64,000 nt of DNA from Thaumasiovibrio occultus (GTDB lineage Bacteria > Pseudomonadota > Gammaproteobacteria > Enterobacterales > Vibrionaceae): positions 1,798,001 through 1,862,000 of the forward strand of contig AP023052.1 of NCBI GenBank assembly GCA_019703815.1. Reading direction: 5' to 3'. The stretch's first letter is position 1, and each line of letters starts with the position of its first letter. The notes below the pieces were generated by a model. That model did no database searches and was not told the origin of the DNA. It saw only the letters and a program-made list of their open reading frames with translations. Made by a program: the position numbers and the translations under genes. Below are positions 46,130 through 55,339 of the stretch, piece after piece.

Positions 46130-47213
46130 TATCGGTTAGCTCCTTCTCCACCTCGATGCCATCAATAATCCAGCCATCTCGCAGCCGGTTGACCCCAGAA
46201 ACCACAATTCGCTCGCCAATATTAATGCCGGCAGTGATAGCCACACCTTTGGGCGATAGCGCGCCAAGCCGCACTTGGCGCTTGGTAACGCTATTGTCGT
46301 CATTCACTATCCACACAAATTTGCGGTCATCGCCTAAACTGTCACCGTCTTCGCTAAACACCGCACTCATCGGCACCACGATGTGCTCAACACTCACCGG
46401 CTGGACAATCTGATCTTCCGTCGTCACTTCCACCGCCATACCATCAAGGATGAAACGATCATCAGGCATTGGCATGGTCAGCGTGACCACGAACGAGCCC
46501 AAACGCGGATCGGGCTCGGTGGTGAACTCTTTAATGCGGGAGGTGTAGCGAGTGCCATCGGCCAGCACCACAATCGGGTGCGGATCTTCCTCTAACACTT
46601 GCTCGGGGGTTTTACTGGCGTAGATGTTGTCGGAGGCTTGCACCTCAATCTCAACGCTATCAGTTCGGTGTAAGTTAACGATAGCTTGCCCCGGCCCCAC
46701 CTTTTCAAATTGATCGATATACACTTTGGAAATCACGCCACTAAACGGCGCTTTGAGCTCGGTAAAACCCAAACGCAACTTAGCAAGATTGAGCTTGGCC
46801 AGTTCAATCGCCCGCTGGGCACGAATTTCATCGAATTGCGCTTGCGGCAAAAACCCTTTATCAACGAGCGGCGCGGAGCGGCGATACTGGCTGTCGGCGA
46901 CGCCAAAACGGGCATTAGCATCATCGACGGCAATTTTGAAATCCGTCGGCTCCAGCACGGCAATAGTATCACCAGCATCAACAAACTGCCCCGCCACCAC
47001 AGGAATGCTCGACACCTCGCCCCCAATGCGAAAGCTCAGCGGAGTTTTATCGGCAGCGCGCGCCTCAGCAACAAACTCATAGCCCGGACGAGAGTCAGCC
47101 GATTCCACCAACAAGACTTTCACACGAGTTTTCGGATCAATTTGCTCAACGGTCGGTCGCTCGCAACCCACTAAGCTACCCACGACACACAGCGCTATCG
47201 CTATCTTTCTCAT
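46119..47213 (-). CDS. RND efflux periplasmic adaptor lipoprotein (second)
   Basis: Membrane fusion protein of 364 residues that links the RND pump to an outer-membrane channel. The signal peptide with lipobox LVGC (Cys near residue 16) predicts a lipoprotein. It has the beta-barrel/lipoyl segment FRIGGEVSSIPVVAGQFVDA near residue 59, a short helical hairpin (about 100-140) and the second lipoyl half FTELKAPFSGVISKVYID. The ATG at 47213 has GGGAG upstream. It overlaps the first adaptor by 4 nt. Confidence 0.92.
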   Translation of the reverse strand: MRKIAIALCVVGSLVGCERPTVEQIDPKTRVKVLLVESADSRPGYEFVAEARAADKTPLSFRIGGEVSSIPVVAGQFVDAGDTIAVLEPTDFKIAVDDANARFGVADSQYRRSAPLVDKGFLPQAQFDEIRAQRAIELAKLNLAKLRLGFTELKAPFSGVISKVYIDQFEKVGPGQAIVNLHRTDSVEIEVQASDNIYASKTPEQVLEEDPHPIVVLADGTRYTSRIKEFTTEPDPRLGSFVVTLTMPMPDDRFILDGMAVEVTTEDQIVQPVSVEHIVVPMSAVFSEDGDSLGDDRKFVWIVNDDNSVTKRQVRLGALSPKGVAITAGINIGERIVVSGVNRLRDGWIIDGIEVEKELTDNES

Positions 47214-48250
47214 ATGCCACGCTCCCTCACCCAAGGAAAGACCTGCTGATCCGCTACAAGCTCATTCACCCCTGATACCGCGATCAAATCCCCATCCATT
47301 AGCCCGGTCATAATCCGGCCATCTGCGTCTAAAGTGATGGCAACCGCTTCCACTTGCCCGCTGTTATTGACCCGCCACACATAGTCTTGGCCGTCTTGAA
47401 CAAAAATGGCGGTTGGCGGAATTAAGGTATTGGTGGTTTTGGGCAGCTCAATGGTGATCGTGCCTGCCATCCCCGGCAAAATGTTTCGTCCAGCGGGCTT
47501 TTCCATCACCATGGTGACTTTATAACTGGCGTTATTGTTGGCGATCTCGGTATCGATCTCTTTGAACGTCGCCTGATAGGATTCGGTGGGAAAAGTATCT
47601 AGCCGCACTGTGGCATTACCTACCGCTTTGGTGCGATTGAATCGGCTAAGCAAAGACTCAGGCAGCTGAAACACCACATTGATCAGTTCCTCACTTTGAA
47701 TGTGCATGATCGGCTCTTGCGCCATCACATACTGGTGATTTTCTACCATGGTGAGGGAGATATTGCCGTTATACGGCGCCAAAATCGTGGCATAACTGCG
47801 ATTGGTTTTAGCCTGATCTAACGCCGCTTTGGCCTCGCTTAAATTGGCTTGAGAAGTATCGTACTGCAGCTCTGAAACGACATTGGTACGCAGCAATTCT
47901 TTGTCGCGGGAAAACTGCACGTAAGCCAAGTTGTAATTGGCTTGGGCTTGGGCTTCAAGCAATTGCAGCTCATCTGGGTTAATCCTTGCCAGCAGCTCAC
48001 CGCGCTCAACCCGCTGCCCCGCCAACACCTCAAGTTGGTCAATCACCCCCGAGACGCGAAACGCCAAAACTGCTTTATCGCCGGCTTCTAATGTGGCAGG
48101 AAAAGCGCGTAACACAGGTTGGTTGGAGTTAGAAATGAGCAGGGTTTTGATTGGCCGCGATTCGGGCTCTTCGACAGGCGGTAAGGACTCTTCACATCCC
48201 ATGGCAAGAAATAACACCATCGTGAGGCCGATGGCTAACGCTCGAATCAT
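47210..48250 (-). CDS. RND efflux periplasmic adaptor lipoprotein (first)
   Basis: Membrane fusion protein of 346 residues and first gene of the efflux operon. The signal peptide ends at lipobox LAMGC (Cys near 19). It has FRVSGVIDQLEVLAGQRVER near residue 58, a helical hairpin, then YATILAPYNGNISLTMVENH. It starts at the ATG at 48250, with GGGAG eight bases upstream; the frame open to 48373 is upstream noncoding. Two different adaptors for one pump suggest that both are needed or that they form a hetero-oligomeric ring. Confidence 0.92.
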   Translation of the reverse strand: MIRALAIGLTMVLFLAMGCEESLPPVEEPESRPIKTLLISNSNQPVLRAFPATLEAGDKAVLAFRVSGVIDQLEVLAGQRVERGELLARINPDELQLLEAQAQANYNLAYVQFSRDKELLRTNVVSELQYDTSQANLSEAKAALDQAKTNRSYATILAPYNGNISLTMVENHQYVMAQEPIMHIQSEELINVVFQLPESLLSRFNRTKAVGNATVRLDTFPTESYQATFKEIDTEIANNNASYKVTMVMEKPAGRNILPGMAGTITIELPKTTNTLIPPTAIFVQDGQDYVWRVNNSGQVEAVAITLDADGRIMTGLMDGDLIAVSGVNELVADQQVFPWVRERGI

Positions 48251-48546
48251 GCCTTTCACTCCCTTCGACTGAGTTTTGCGATCAGACAACATCAAAGTTG
48301 ACGTTATGGCGGCAAAACTAAGTGTAGACAGGCATTTCTTAACACGGGGAAGAAGTATGAATAAAAAAGACAATTTTTAAATATTTTTTGGCTTAACGCT
48401 CTTGTATACAAATAAGACAGGATAAAACGCTAAATTACGACAGTAGCGACAACGATCACATCACAAGAAATACCAGCACTCCTGCTGGCATTCTGTACTT
48501 GTTCAACGTAAGAGATGAAATGAGAGCTTTTGTAACCATCGCGCGT

Positions 48547-49452
48547 TTAGCGCACCAGCCATTCACTGTTTAAGGTGTCGCTATCGCCTAAGTAATCGAG
48601 CAGCCATTGCATCGCGGGGCTCAATCGCTCCGTATTCCACGCCACGCAGCAAGGGCTGATTGGCAACGCACTTTCAATCGCCAGCGATACCAGCTCGCCA
48701 CTCTCTAATTCCTTCTCCACCATGTGATACGGCACCATGGCAACGCCCAAACCCAGCTTCAAACTTTCCACCACATCGTGCCAACTCGGCACCAAGATCC
48801 GGCGCTGATTATCCAATTGCCACGTTATGCGTTTCGGTAAATGGCGCGAGGTATCTTCCAAACAGATCGACGGATAACTCCGCACATGATCGTCGCTCAG
48901 CGGGCGTGTTTGCTGGGTTAACGGATGGGTGGCCGAGACCACAAACGCCCAACTGAGGATCCCCATATCGCGAAAGGCAAAATTTCCACCCACAGGGATC
49001 GCTGCGGTCGCACCAATCACCAGATCAGCGCGATTATCCGCCAGTGCATCCCACACCCCGTTAAACACTTCCATGTTGAGGTGCAGCTCAACATCAGAAA
49101 AGGCGTTATAGAAATCGTGCACCATTTTGTGCATGCGCGATTCACTGACCACAGTATCAAGGGCCACGTAGAGATGTTGAGTCCAGCCGTTAGCGACCCG
49201 TTGGGTATCTTCTTTCAACTGCGCCATCTCATTGAGTAGCTCGCGCGCGCGCGTGACAAAGAACTCGCCTGCTGGCGTTGGGATCACATCGCGGTGCTGG
49301 CGCACAAACAAGGTCACCGCTAAACGCTCTTCAATCGTTTTGACGGTATAGCTGATCGCACTAGGGACTTTGTGCAGCTCGGTCGCTGCAGCGCTGAAAC
49401 TGCCCCCGCGGGCAACCGCATCAATTACGCGTAACTCTTTGGCTGAGAACAT
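48547..49452 (-). CDS. punR: LysR-family regulator, PunR-like
   Basis: Transcription factor of 301 residues from the Met at 49452. The N-terminal helix-turn-helix is AVARGGSFSAAATELHKVPS near residues 9-28. The C-terminal effector-binding domain has the usual two-lobe layout (for example NRADLVIGATAAIP and LKLGLGVAMVPYHMVEKEL). It is divergent from a PunC-like MFS gene with a gap of about 100 bp. This is the arrangement of E. coli punR/punC, where PunR activates the purine-nucleoside importer, so the same relation is likely here. Confidence 0.85.
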   Translation of the reverse strand: MFSAKELRVIDAVARGGSFSAAATELHKVPSAISYTVKTIEERLAVTLFVRQHRDVIPTPAGEFFVTRARELLNEMAQLKEDTQRVANGWTQHLYVALDTVVSESRMHKMVHDFYNAFSDVELHLNMEVFNGVWDALADNRADLVIGATAAIPVGGNFAFRDMGILSWAFVVSATHPLTQQTRPLSDDHVRSYPSICLEDTSRHLPKRITWQLDNQRRILVPSWHDVVESLKLGLGVAMVPYHMVEKELESGELVSLAIESALPISPCCVAWNTERLSPAMQWLLDYLGDSDTLNSEWLVR

Positions 49453-49553
49453 ATCAATTTTTTTGAAAGCAAACCGCAAAATAATCCAATTCACACCAGT
49501 TTATGCTCCATTTAGACTATTGGCCAACAGATTGCTCCAATTTGAGAAAAATG

Positions 49554-50768
49554 ATGAATAAACGCCCAACCATTACCACCCTAGTGTGGTTTGCCCTGCT
49601 AAGTATGCTTGGCTTTTTAGCCACCGATATGTACTTGCCTGCATTCGACACGCTACGCACCTATTTTGATACCAGCGCAAACCAAGTTGGCTTAACCCTG
49701 ACGATTTTCGTGAGTGGCTTGGCTGGCGGTCAGCTCCTTTATGGCCCACTTTCTGATCGCTATGGCCGCAATATTACCCTGAGCGTTGGTTTGATCATTT
49801 TCACCATCGGTAGCTTGTTGTGCTCATTCGCGTCATCGATCGAATTCCTGATCGCCGCACGTTTTCTGCAAGCCCTCGGCGCTTGTAGTGCGAGCGTATT
49901 GTGGCAAGCGATTGTACTTGACCGTTATGACTCTGAAACCACCGAGAAAGTCTTTGCCACCATTATGCCGCTATTGGCGTTATCGCCAGCACTCGCACCG
50001 CTATTGGGCGCAGCAGTAGAAACCCAGTTTAACTGGCAAGCAATTTTCCTATTCAGCGCTTTGTTGGGTGGTGTTCTTCTGGTATTTACTCGCTTAGAAG
50101 CGAAAAACGACGTTGAGCAAGAAAAATCACCTATCTGCCTAAAGAAAATCGGCGCTTCTTACCAAGAAATGCTGTCTTCGAAAAAATTCATAGGCTATGT
50201 GATGATTTTTGGTGGCTGTGCCGGTGCGTTCTTTGCTTACCTGACTGCCGCACCATTGTTGATGGCAGAAATGGGTTACAGCGGCTCCGATATCGGCTTG
50301 AGTTTCGTTCCACAAACCATCGCCTTTATTGTCGGTGGCTACGGCTGTCGCTTCTTGTTGAACCGCTTTAGCGGCAACCAATTGCTACCTTGGGGTTTGA
50401 AATTGTTTGTGCTGAGCATTGTGATCATGTTGGTGGTATCGCTCCGTCTTGAACTCACCTCGTTCTGGCCTATTCTTGCGCCTTTCTGCCTGCTCGCAGT
50501 GGCGAACGGTGCGGTTTACCCTATCGTGATCAACGCTGGTTTGAAGCCATTCAAACACATCAGTGCAACGGCAGCAGGTTTGATGAACTTCCTGCAAATG
50601 TCGATTTGCTTTATCTGTAGCGGTTTGGTGTCAGCGCTGATCAGCCACGGCATTATCGCGATGACGGGCGTAATGACAGTGTGTGCGGTGATGGTGTTTG
50701 TTGGCTACATCTTGTGTTACGAACGCCCTCATTTACAGACAGATAGCAAACAACCTCAAGTCGCGTAA
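49554..50768 (+). CDS. punC: MFS transporter, PunC-like (Bcr/CflA family)
   Basis: Inner-membrane transporter of 404 residues with 12 predicted helices. The N terminus (FLATDMYLPAFDTLRTYFD) and motif A (YGPLSDRYGRNITLSVGLI near residue 65) place it in the Bcr/CflA subfamily, and RFLQALGACSASVLWQAIVL near 100 is typical of YdhC, now called PunC. Together with the divergent LysR gene it points to purine nucleoside uptake rather than drug export. The start is one of two adjacent ATGs (49551 or 49554) with a weak ribosome binding site. Confidence 0.85.
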   Translation: MNKRPTITTLVWFALLSMLGFLATDMYLPAFDTLRTYFDTSANQVGLTLTIFVSGLAGGQLLYGPLSDRYGRNITLSVGLIIFTIGSLLCSFASSIEFLIAARFLQALGACSASVLWQAIVLDRYDSETTEKVFATIMPLLALSPALAPLLGAAVETQFNWQAIFLFSALLGGVLLVFTRLEAKNDVEQEKSPICLKKIGASYQEMLSSKKFIGYVMIFGGCAGAFFAYLTAAPLLMAEMGYSGSDIGLSFVPQTIAFIVGGYGCRFLLNRFSGNQLLPWGLKLFVLSIVIMLVVSLRLELTSFWPILAPFCLLAVANGAVYPIVINAGLKPFKHISATAAGLMNFLQMSICFICSGLVSALISHGIIAMTGVMTVCAVMVFVGYILCYERPHLQTDSKQPQVA

Positions 50769-50789
50769 CAAAACTGATTTTACTTCTCG

Positions 50790-50821
50790 AAGGAACGGTA
50801 TATGATGCCGTTCCTTTTGTT
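50790..50821 (+). terminator. Hairpin after punC, overlapping a possible start codon
   Basis: The perfect 9-bp stem AAGGAACGG/CCGTTCCTT with loop TATATGATG is followed by TTGTTAT. It looks like the punC terminator. However, its left arm holds AAGGAA and its loop an ATG in frame with the next open reading frame, so it could also gate translation of that gene. Confidence 0.6.
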
Positions 50822-51128
50822 ATGTCTGGTGTTTAGTATTTTGAACACCACACGTTTTTTGCGGAAGATGATTGTGAAAAAAGCCAACATTGTGGGCTTG
50901 GTAGTTGCACTTACCGGCCTTTCGGTTTTTATTTGTATGCTTGCGGGCGACAGCGAATTCTACCGTTTACCGTATGATGCCGTTGTCGGATTAAGTTTCC
51001 TTTTTGCCTTCGGACTTGGCTTCTCTCCAGTGCCCTCCGTGATGTTGTCCTTGGGTGTTTTTGCGGGGATAGGCGGGATCTTGTTTGTCGTTGGTCGCTT
51101 TATTGGCCATAAATTACTCGATAAATAG
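50802..51128 (+). CDS. Small inner-membrane protein, function unknown
   Basis: A 108-residue protein with predicted helices at about residues 4-22, 29-48, 61-79 and 83-100. I do not recognise the family. The start is ambiguous. The ATG at 50802 has AAGGAA six bases upstream, but both lie in a hairpin that resembles the punC terminator. A GTG at 50874 with GGAAG six bases upstream would give an 84-residue product lacking the first helix. It lies 33 bp after punC in the same direction. Confidence 0.6.
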   Translation: MMPFLLLCLVFSILNTTRFLRKMIVKKANIVGLVVALTGLSVFICMLAGDSEFYRLPYDAVVGLSFLFAFGLGFSPVPSVMLSLGVFAGIGGILFVVGRFIGHKLLDK

Positions 51129-51299
51129 ACCGCGTTGTCTGCATATTGTATAGCTAGTTGTTGCTGATCCTTCTTCTGGCAGGCCTCTACGACTAGCTAT
51201 CACCTCTCATCTCGCTACTTTGAACCCCCTCCGTTTTTCTCACACACGCAAGCTATATCACCGATCAAAAACGCCACCCTAAGGTAGCGCACTATTTAC

Positions 51300-51324
51300 A
51301 AAAGCGAGTATCCACCCGCTTTTC
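51300..51324 (-). terminator. Terminator of the 192-residue membrane protein gene
   Basis: Read leftward, AAAAGCG/CGCTTTT with a loop of about 9 bases is followed by a short T-containing tail, 20 bp beyond the stop at 51345. The region beside it (51267-51289) holds a second weak hairpin, CGCCACC/GGTAGCG. Confidence 0.55.
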
Positions 51325-51344
51325 GCTAAATTAACTCAGCGGTT

Positions 51345-51923
51345 TCACCACTTACCCTGCATTCGTCGGTGGATAACCCATTGAATAACAGCGACAGACA
51401 AAGGGAAAATCACCACAGGGCTCAGCCATTCAATCGTCATAATGGTTTTGAACGTGGGATTGTCCGAGGTAAACGGCCATGGGAAGCTTATCCACGCCAC
51501 AGGCAAAGTGATCATCAAAGCCACCAGCCCTGCATATTTTCGATACAGTCTCGACAGCGGATTGCCCAATAGCAGCGCAAACAACACCGCAACCACCGGC
51601 GTTTGAATATGCAGAAATTCGAGAGTATTGATACCCAGAAGGCCAGAGAAATAGTCGACATTGATATCGGCATTGAACAATCCCCAGCCAATAAAGAACG
51701 CCCACGTCGCCACCACAAAGGCAAAGGTTTTCAACCGCCGAGAAAAGGTATTATCGCGAACCACAAAGAAAGGAATGTTGGTTACGACGATCAAAAACAA
51801 TACGGTGTGATAGGTATATGCATCACCCAAGGTACCCAGCACCATAAAAGCGAGCCAAGCGACACTGAAAATCACCGTCACTGCCAATGATTTGATATTT
51901 AAACGACCACTAATGTTTTCCAC
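51345..51923 (-). CDS. Integral membrane protein of 192 residues, function unknown
   Basis: Starts at a GTG with AAGGA seven bases upstream. It has five to six predicted membrane helices (about residues 14-32, 39-55, 66-83, 102-120, 131-148 and 165-182) separated by short loops, and a basic C-terminal tail (HRRMQGKW). I do not recognise the family. It is a single-gene unit with terminator-like hairpins downstream and lies between punC and the fumarase gene. Confidence 0.7.
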   Translation of the reverse strand: MENISGRLNIKSLAVTVIFSVAWLAFMVLGTLGDAYTYHTVLFLIVVTNIPFFVVRDNTFSRRLKTFAFVVATWAFFIGWGLFNADINVDYFSGLLGINTLEFLHIQTPVVAVLFALLLGNPLSRLYRKYAGLVALMITLPVAWISFPWPFTSDNPTFKTIMTIEWLSPVVIFPLSVAVIQWVIHRRMQGKW

Positions 51924-52063
51924 GTTTCAATCCTTGAAATCTGCGTTGGCGTTGCCCGCCAATTTTGACGAGCACTTTAAGTCGATAAAGAACCGATCGT
52001 ATTGTATTGATTTTCGACTCTACACGTTTGTATCAAAAGTGATAATTGACTGTTTATTAACAA

Positions 52064-52087
52064 AAAACGCCACCCGTGGGTAGCGTT
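52064..52087 (-). terminator. Terminator of the fumarase gene
   Basis: Read leftward, AAAACGCTACCC/GGGTGGCGTTTT with a 2-base loop (one mismatch) is followed by TTTG. It starts about 20 bp after the stop. Confidence 0.75.
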
Positions 52088-52108
52088 TTAACTTCGTTCA
52101 AAACAGAT

Positions 52109-53623
52109 TTATGCATCCATTTCGGCGATTTTGACTTTCCAGGTATCTGGGCCGATTTGGTGAGCGTTAGCGCCGGTTGAATCCACGGCGACGGTGACTG
52201 GCATATCTTCGACTTCAAATTCGTAGATCGCTTCCATACCTAGCTCTTCAAAGGCGACAACGCGCGCTTTTTTGATCGCTTTCGCCACCAAGTACGCTGC
52301 GCCACCAACCGCCATTAAGTACACCGACTTATTACGCTTAATCGACTCAATGGTCGCAGCGCCACGCTCAGCTTTACCGATCATCCCCATCAGGCCAGTT
52401 TGCTCTAGCATCATGTCGGTAAATTTGTCCATGCGGGTTGATGTCGTTGGGCCAGCCGGACCCACTACTTCATCGCCAACCGCATCCACAGGGCCAACGT
52501 AGTAAATAAAGCGGCCATTGAAATCAACGCCCTCTGGCAGGCCTTCACCCTTGTTAAGCATGTCTTGAATGCGTTTGTGTGCCGCATCTCGACCGGTCAA
52601 GATCTTACCGGATAGCAGCACGGTTTCGCCGGTTTTCCACGTTTGTACATCTTCGGCGGTCACTTCATCCACGTTCACGCGGCGCACGTTATCGCCCATT
52701 TCCCACGTCACTTCTGGCCAATCTTCCAGTTTTGGTGGCGCGAGTTCAGCAGGGCCATTGCCATCAAGAGTGAAGTGAACGTGACGGGTTGCGGCACAGT
52801 TCGGGATCAAACACACCGGCTTAGACGCTGCGTGTGTTGGCGCAGTTTTGATTTTCACGTCAACCACAGTGGTCAGGCCGCCTAGACCCTGTGCACCGAT
52901 ACCGAGTTTGTTCACGCGGTTGTAAATATCCAAACGCATTTCTTCTTCTGCGTTTGCCGGGCCGCGCTCGATAAGCTCATGAATATCGATGTGCTCCATC
53001 AAGGATTCTTTCGCCATCACCGCCGCTTTTTCAGCGGTGCCACCAATACCGATACCGATCATGCCCGGTGGACACCAGCCTGCGCCCATGGCTGGTAGCA
53101 CGCTTTCAACCCATGCCGCAACGTCATCAGAAGGATTCAACATCACCATCTTGGTTTTGTTTTCTGAACCGCCGCCTTTCGCCGCGATTTGAATGTCAAC
53201 GGTGTTTCCCGGCACCATATCGATATGAACAACCGCTGGCGTATTGTCGCGGGTATTCTTACGACCACCCGCAGGATCGGCCACCACTGAGGCACGTAGC
53301 GGGTTATCTGGGTTGGTGTATGCACGGCGCACACCCTCATCAATCATCTGCTGCACAGTCAGATCACTGTCCCACTGCACGTTCATGCCGATTTTGACGA
53401 AACAGGTCACAATACCGGTGTCTTGGCAGATAGGACGACGTCCCTCTGCTGACATTCTTGAGTTAATTAGGATTTGAGCAATCGCATCTTTTGCCGCTTG
53501 GCTCTGCTCTTTGTGGTAAGCCTTCTCCAACGCCTGTACAAAATCAAGCGGATGGTAGTAGGAAATATATTGCAGCGCATCTGCGACACTAGCGATCACA
53601 TCTTCTTTACGAATGACGGTCAT
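52109..53623 (-). CDS. Fumarate hydratase, class I (iron-sulfur)
   Basis: Oxygen-sensitive 4Fe-4S hydratase of the citric acid cycle, interconverting fumarate and malate (504 residues, as in FumA-type single-chain enzymes). The N-terminal alpha-like part has RRPICQDTGIVTCFVK near residue 62, with a cluster cysteine, and VVADPAGGRKNTRDNTPAVV near 114. The C-terminal beta-like part has LLSGKILTGRDAAHKRIQ near 335 and VGPAGPTTSTRMDKF near 390. The gene is divergent from pabB, and a short intergenic gap of 170 bp holds both promoters. Confidence 0.95.
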   Translation of the reverse strand: MTVIRKEDVIASVADALQYISYYHPLDFVQALEKAYHKEQSQAAKDAIAQILINSRMSAEGRRPICQDTGIVTCFVKIGMNVQWDSDLTVQQMIDEGVRRAYTNPDNPLRASVVADPAGGRKNTRDNTPAVVHIDMVPGNTVDIQIAAKGGGSENKTKMVMLNPSDDVAAWVESVLPAMGAGWCPPGMIGIGIGGTAEKAAVMAKESLMEHIDIHELIERGPANAEEEMRLDIYNRVNKLGIGAQGLGGLTTVVDVKIKTAPTHAASKPVCLIPNCAATRHVHFTLDGNGPAELAPPKLEDWPEVTWEMGDNVRRVNVDEVTAEDVQTWKTGETVLLSGKILTGRDAAHKRIQDMLNKGEGLPEGVDFNGRFIYYVGPVDAVGDEVVGPAGPTTSTRMDKFTDMMLEQTGLMGMIGKAERGAATIESIKRNKSVYLMAVGGAAYLVAKAIKKARVVAFEELGMEAIYEFEVEDMPVTVAVDSTGANAHQIGPDTWKVKIAEMDA

Positions 53624-53793
53624 TTCATTGCCTCACTTAATTGCATCCATGGCGCCAGATCGCTCAGTATTACTCCATGCTGAGCATAAGAATTATTATG
53701 GTACGCTGGCGTCGAAAATTACGTGTATTATGATACTCTTGTCAGTCGCACTCCGCTACGACACTGTCATTCATTTATTACTAAAATCACACT

Positions 53794-55176
53794 ATGCCAG
53801 CCAGAGCCAACGCCAGTTATACAACTCAATCACTAAAATACGAAAAGCACGCAACAAAAAAAATATTTAGTCAAATTGCTCACAATAATTGGGCAATGTT
53901 GCTGCGCTCCGCCTCACGGGATCACAGCAACAGTCGCTTTGATATTTTGGTGGCCGATCCGATCGTAACGGTTACAACTTACGCAGGCTGTAGCACGGTA
54001 AAAACACCTGAAAGTGAGTTTCAAGATCACGCTAATCCTTTCCATTTGTTAACACAATTGCAAACCCAATGGTTACATTCAGCGTTGCCCAATGACGATC
54101 TCCCCTTCCTTGGCGGCGTGCTGGGCTACTGGAGTTATGATCTCGGTCGGGTGGTGGAAAAGATGCCCTCGCTGGCCGAGCACGACATCCCTGCTCCTGA
54201 GATGGCGGTCGGTTTATATAATTGGGCGTTGATTGCCGATCACCAGAAGAAAACCCTAACGCTGGTCAACCAAAATCCAGAATTTGACCGCCTCGATTGG
54301 CTGCTATCACAGGTCGCCCCCGATGCGCTTCCCTGTTCGCTGCCTTTTGCGCTCACGCAACCGTGGCAGAGCAATATGACGGCGCAAAGCTATGCCGATA
54401 AGTTCACTACGGTAAAAGAGTACATTGTTGCGGGCGACTGTTACCAAATCAACTTAGCACAGCGCTTTGACGCGGCTTATCAAGGCGATGAATGGCAAGC
54501 CTACGAAAAGCTCGAAGCCCATAACCAAGCGCCGTTTTCTGCGTTTATCCGCATTCCCGAGCACACGGTGTTGTCCGTGTCACCCGAGCGGTTTATCTCG
54601 CTCGACAATCGCGTCATTGAAACCAAGCCCATCAAAGGGACGCGCCCACGCGCCGAGGATCCGGCGCAAGATGCTGCCCTTGCCAATTCGCTGCTAACGG
54701 CGGAGAAAGATCGCGCTGAAAACCTGATGATTGTCGATTTGCTGCGTAACGATGTCGGCCGCGTTGCTAAACCGGGCTCGGTCCATGTGCCACATCTGTT
54801 TGAGATAGAGAGTTTTCCCGCTGTGCATCACTTAGTGAGCACGATCCGCGCCACCTTAGATGATCAATACCGTGCGATTGATTTGTTGCGCGCTGCGTTT
54901 CCGGGCGGCTCTATCACCGGCGCGCCTAAAGTGCGAGCAATGGAAATTATTGAAGAATTGGAGCCACATCGCCGCAGTGTCTATTGTGGTAGTGTTGGCT
55001 ATATTAGTAACTGTGGCAAGATGGATACCAGTATTACGATCCGCACCCTGATCAGCAGTAAAAACCGGATGTACGCGTGGGCGGGTGGCGGTTTAGTAGC
55101 TGACAGTGAATGCGACAGCGAATACCAAGAGATCCGCGATAAGCTCAGCCGTATTCTGCCGGTACTCGAAAACTAA
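53794..55176 (+). CDS. pabB: Aminodeoxychorismate synthase component I
   Basis: Folate-pathway enzyme (460 residues) that makes 4-amino-4-deoxychorismate with the glutaminase PabA. The N-terminal segment QIAHNNWAMLLRSAS aligns with the same region of E. coli PabB, which supports the start at 53794. The chorismate-binding core has GDCYQINLAQRF near residue 214, ETKPIKGTRPR near 277, the DLLRNDVGRVAKPGSV segment near 316 and GAPKVRAMEIIEELEPHRR near 377. The nudL gene follows downstream in the same direction, after a gap carrying a hexanucleotide repeat. Confidence 0.94.
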   Translation: MPARANASYTTQSLKYEKHATKKIFSQIAHNNWAMLLRSASRDHSNSRFDILVADPIVTVTTYAGCSTVKTPESEFQDHANPFHLLTQLQTQWLHSALPNDDLPFLGGVLGYWSYDLGRVVEKMPSLAEHDIPAPEMAVGLYNWALIADHQKKTLTLVNQNPEFDRLDWLLSQVAPDALPCSLPFALTQPWQSNMTAQSYADKFTTVKEYIVAGDCYQINLAQRFDAAYQGDEWQAYEKLEAHNQAPFSAFIRIPEHTVLSVSPERFISLDNRVIETKPIKGTRPRAEDPAQDAALANSLLTAEKDRAENLMIVDLLRNDVGRVAKPGSVHVPHLFEIESFPAVHHLVSTIRATLDDQYRAIDLLRAAFPGGSITGAPKVRAMEIIEELEPHRRSVYCGSVGYISNCGKMDTSITIRTLISSKNRMYAWAGGGLVADSECDSEYQEIRDKLSRILPVLEN

Positions 55177-55238
55177 ACTCACGAGGTTGTAACCTCTCCT
55201 CTTACAATCTGCGTGTGTTGTTGCACTCATCGCGCTTG

Positions 55239-55268
55239 TTTTGCTTTTGCTTTTGCTTTTGCTTTTGC
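55239..55268. repeat. TTTTGC hexanucleotide tandem repeat, five copies
   Basis: Five perfect head-to-tail TTTTGC units lie in the gap between pabB and nudL, about 70 bp before the nudL start. Such simple repeats change length by slipped-strand mispairing. Being noncoding, length change could alter promoter or leader spacing. Confidence 0.85.
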
Positions 55269-55339
55269 CAAGAAGCTAATCCACGCGCAAACATGATCCG
55301 CGATGAGTGTTCGACATTATGGATAATGAGGTCAATGTG

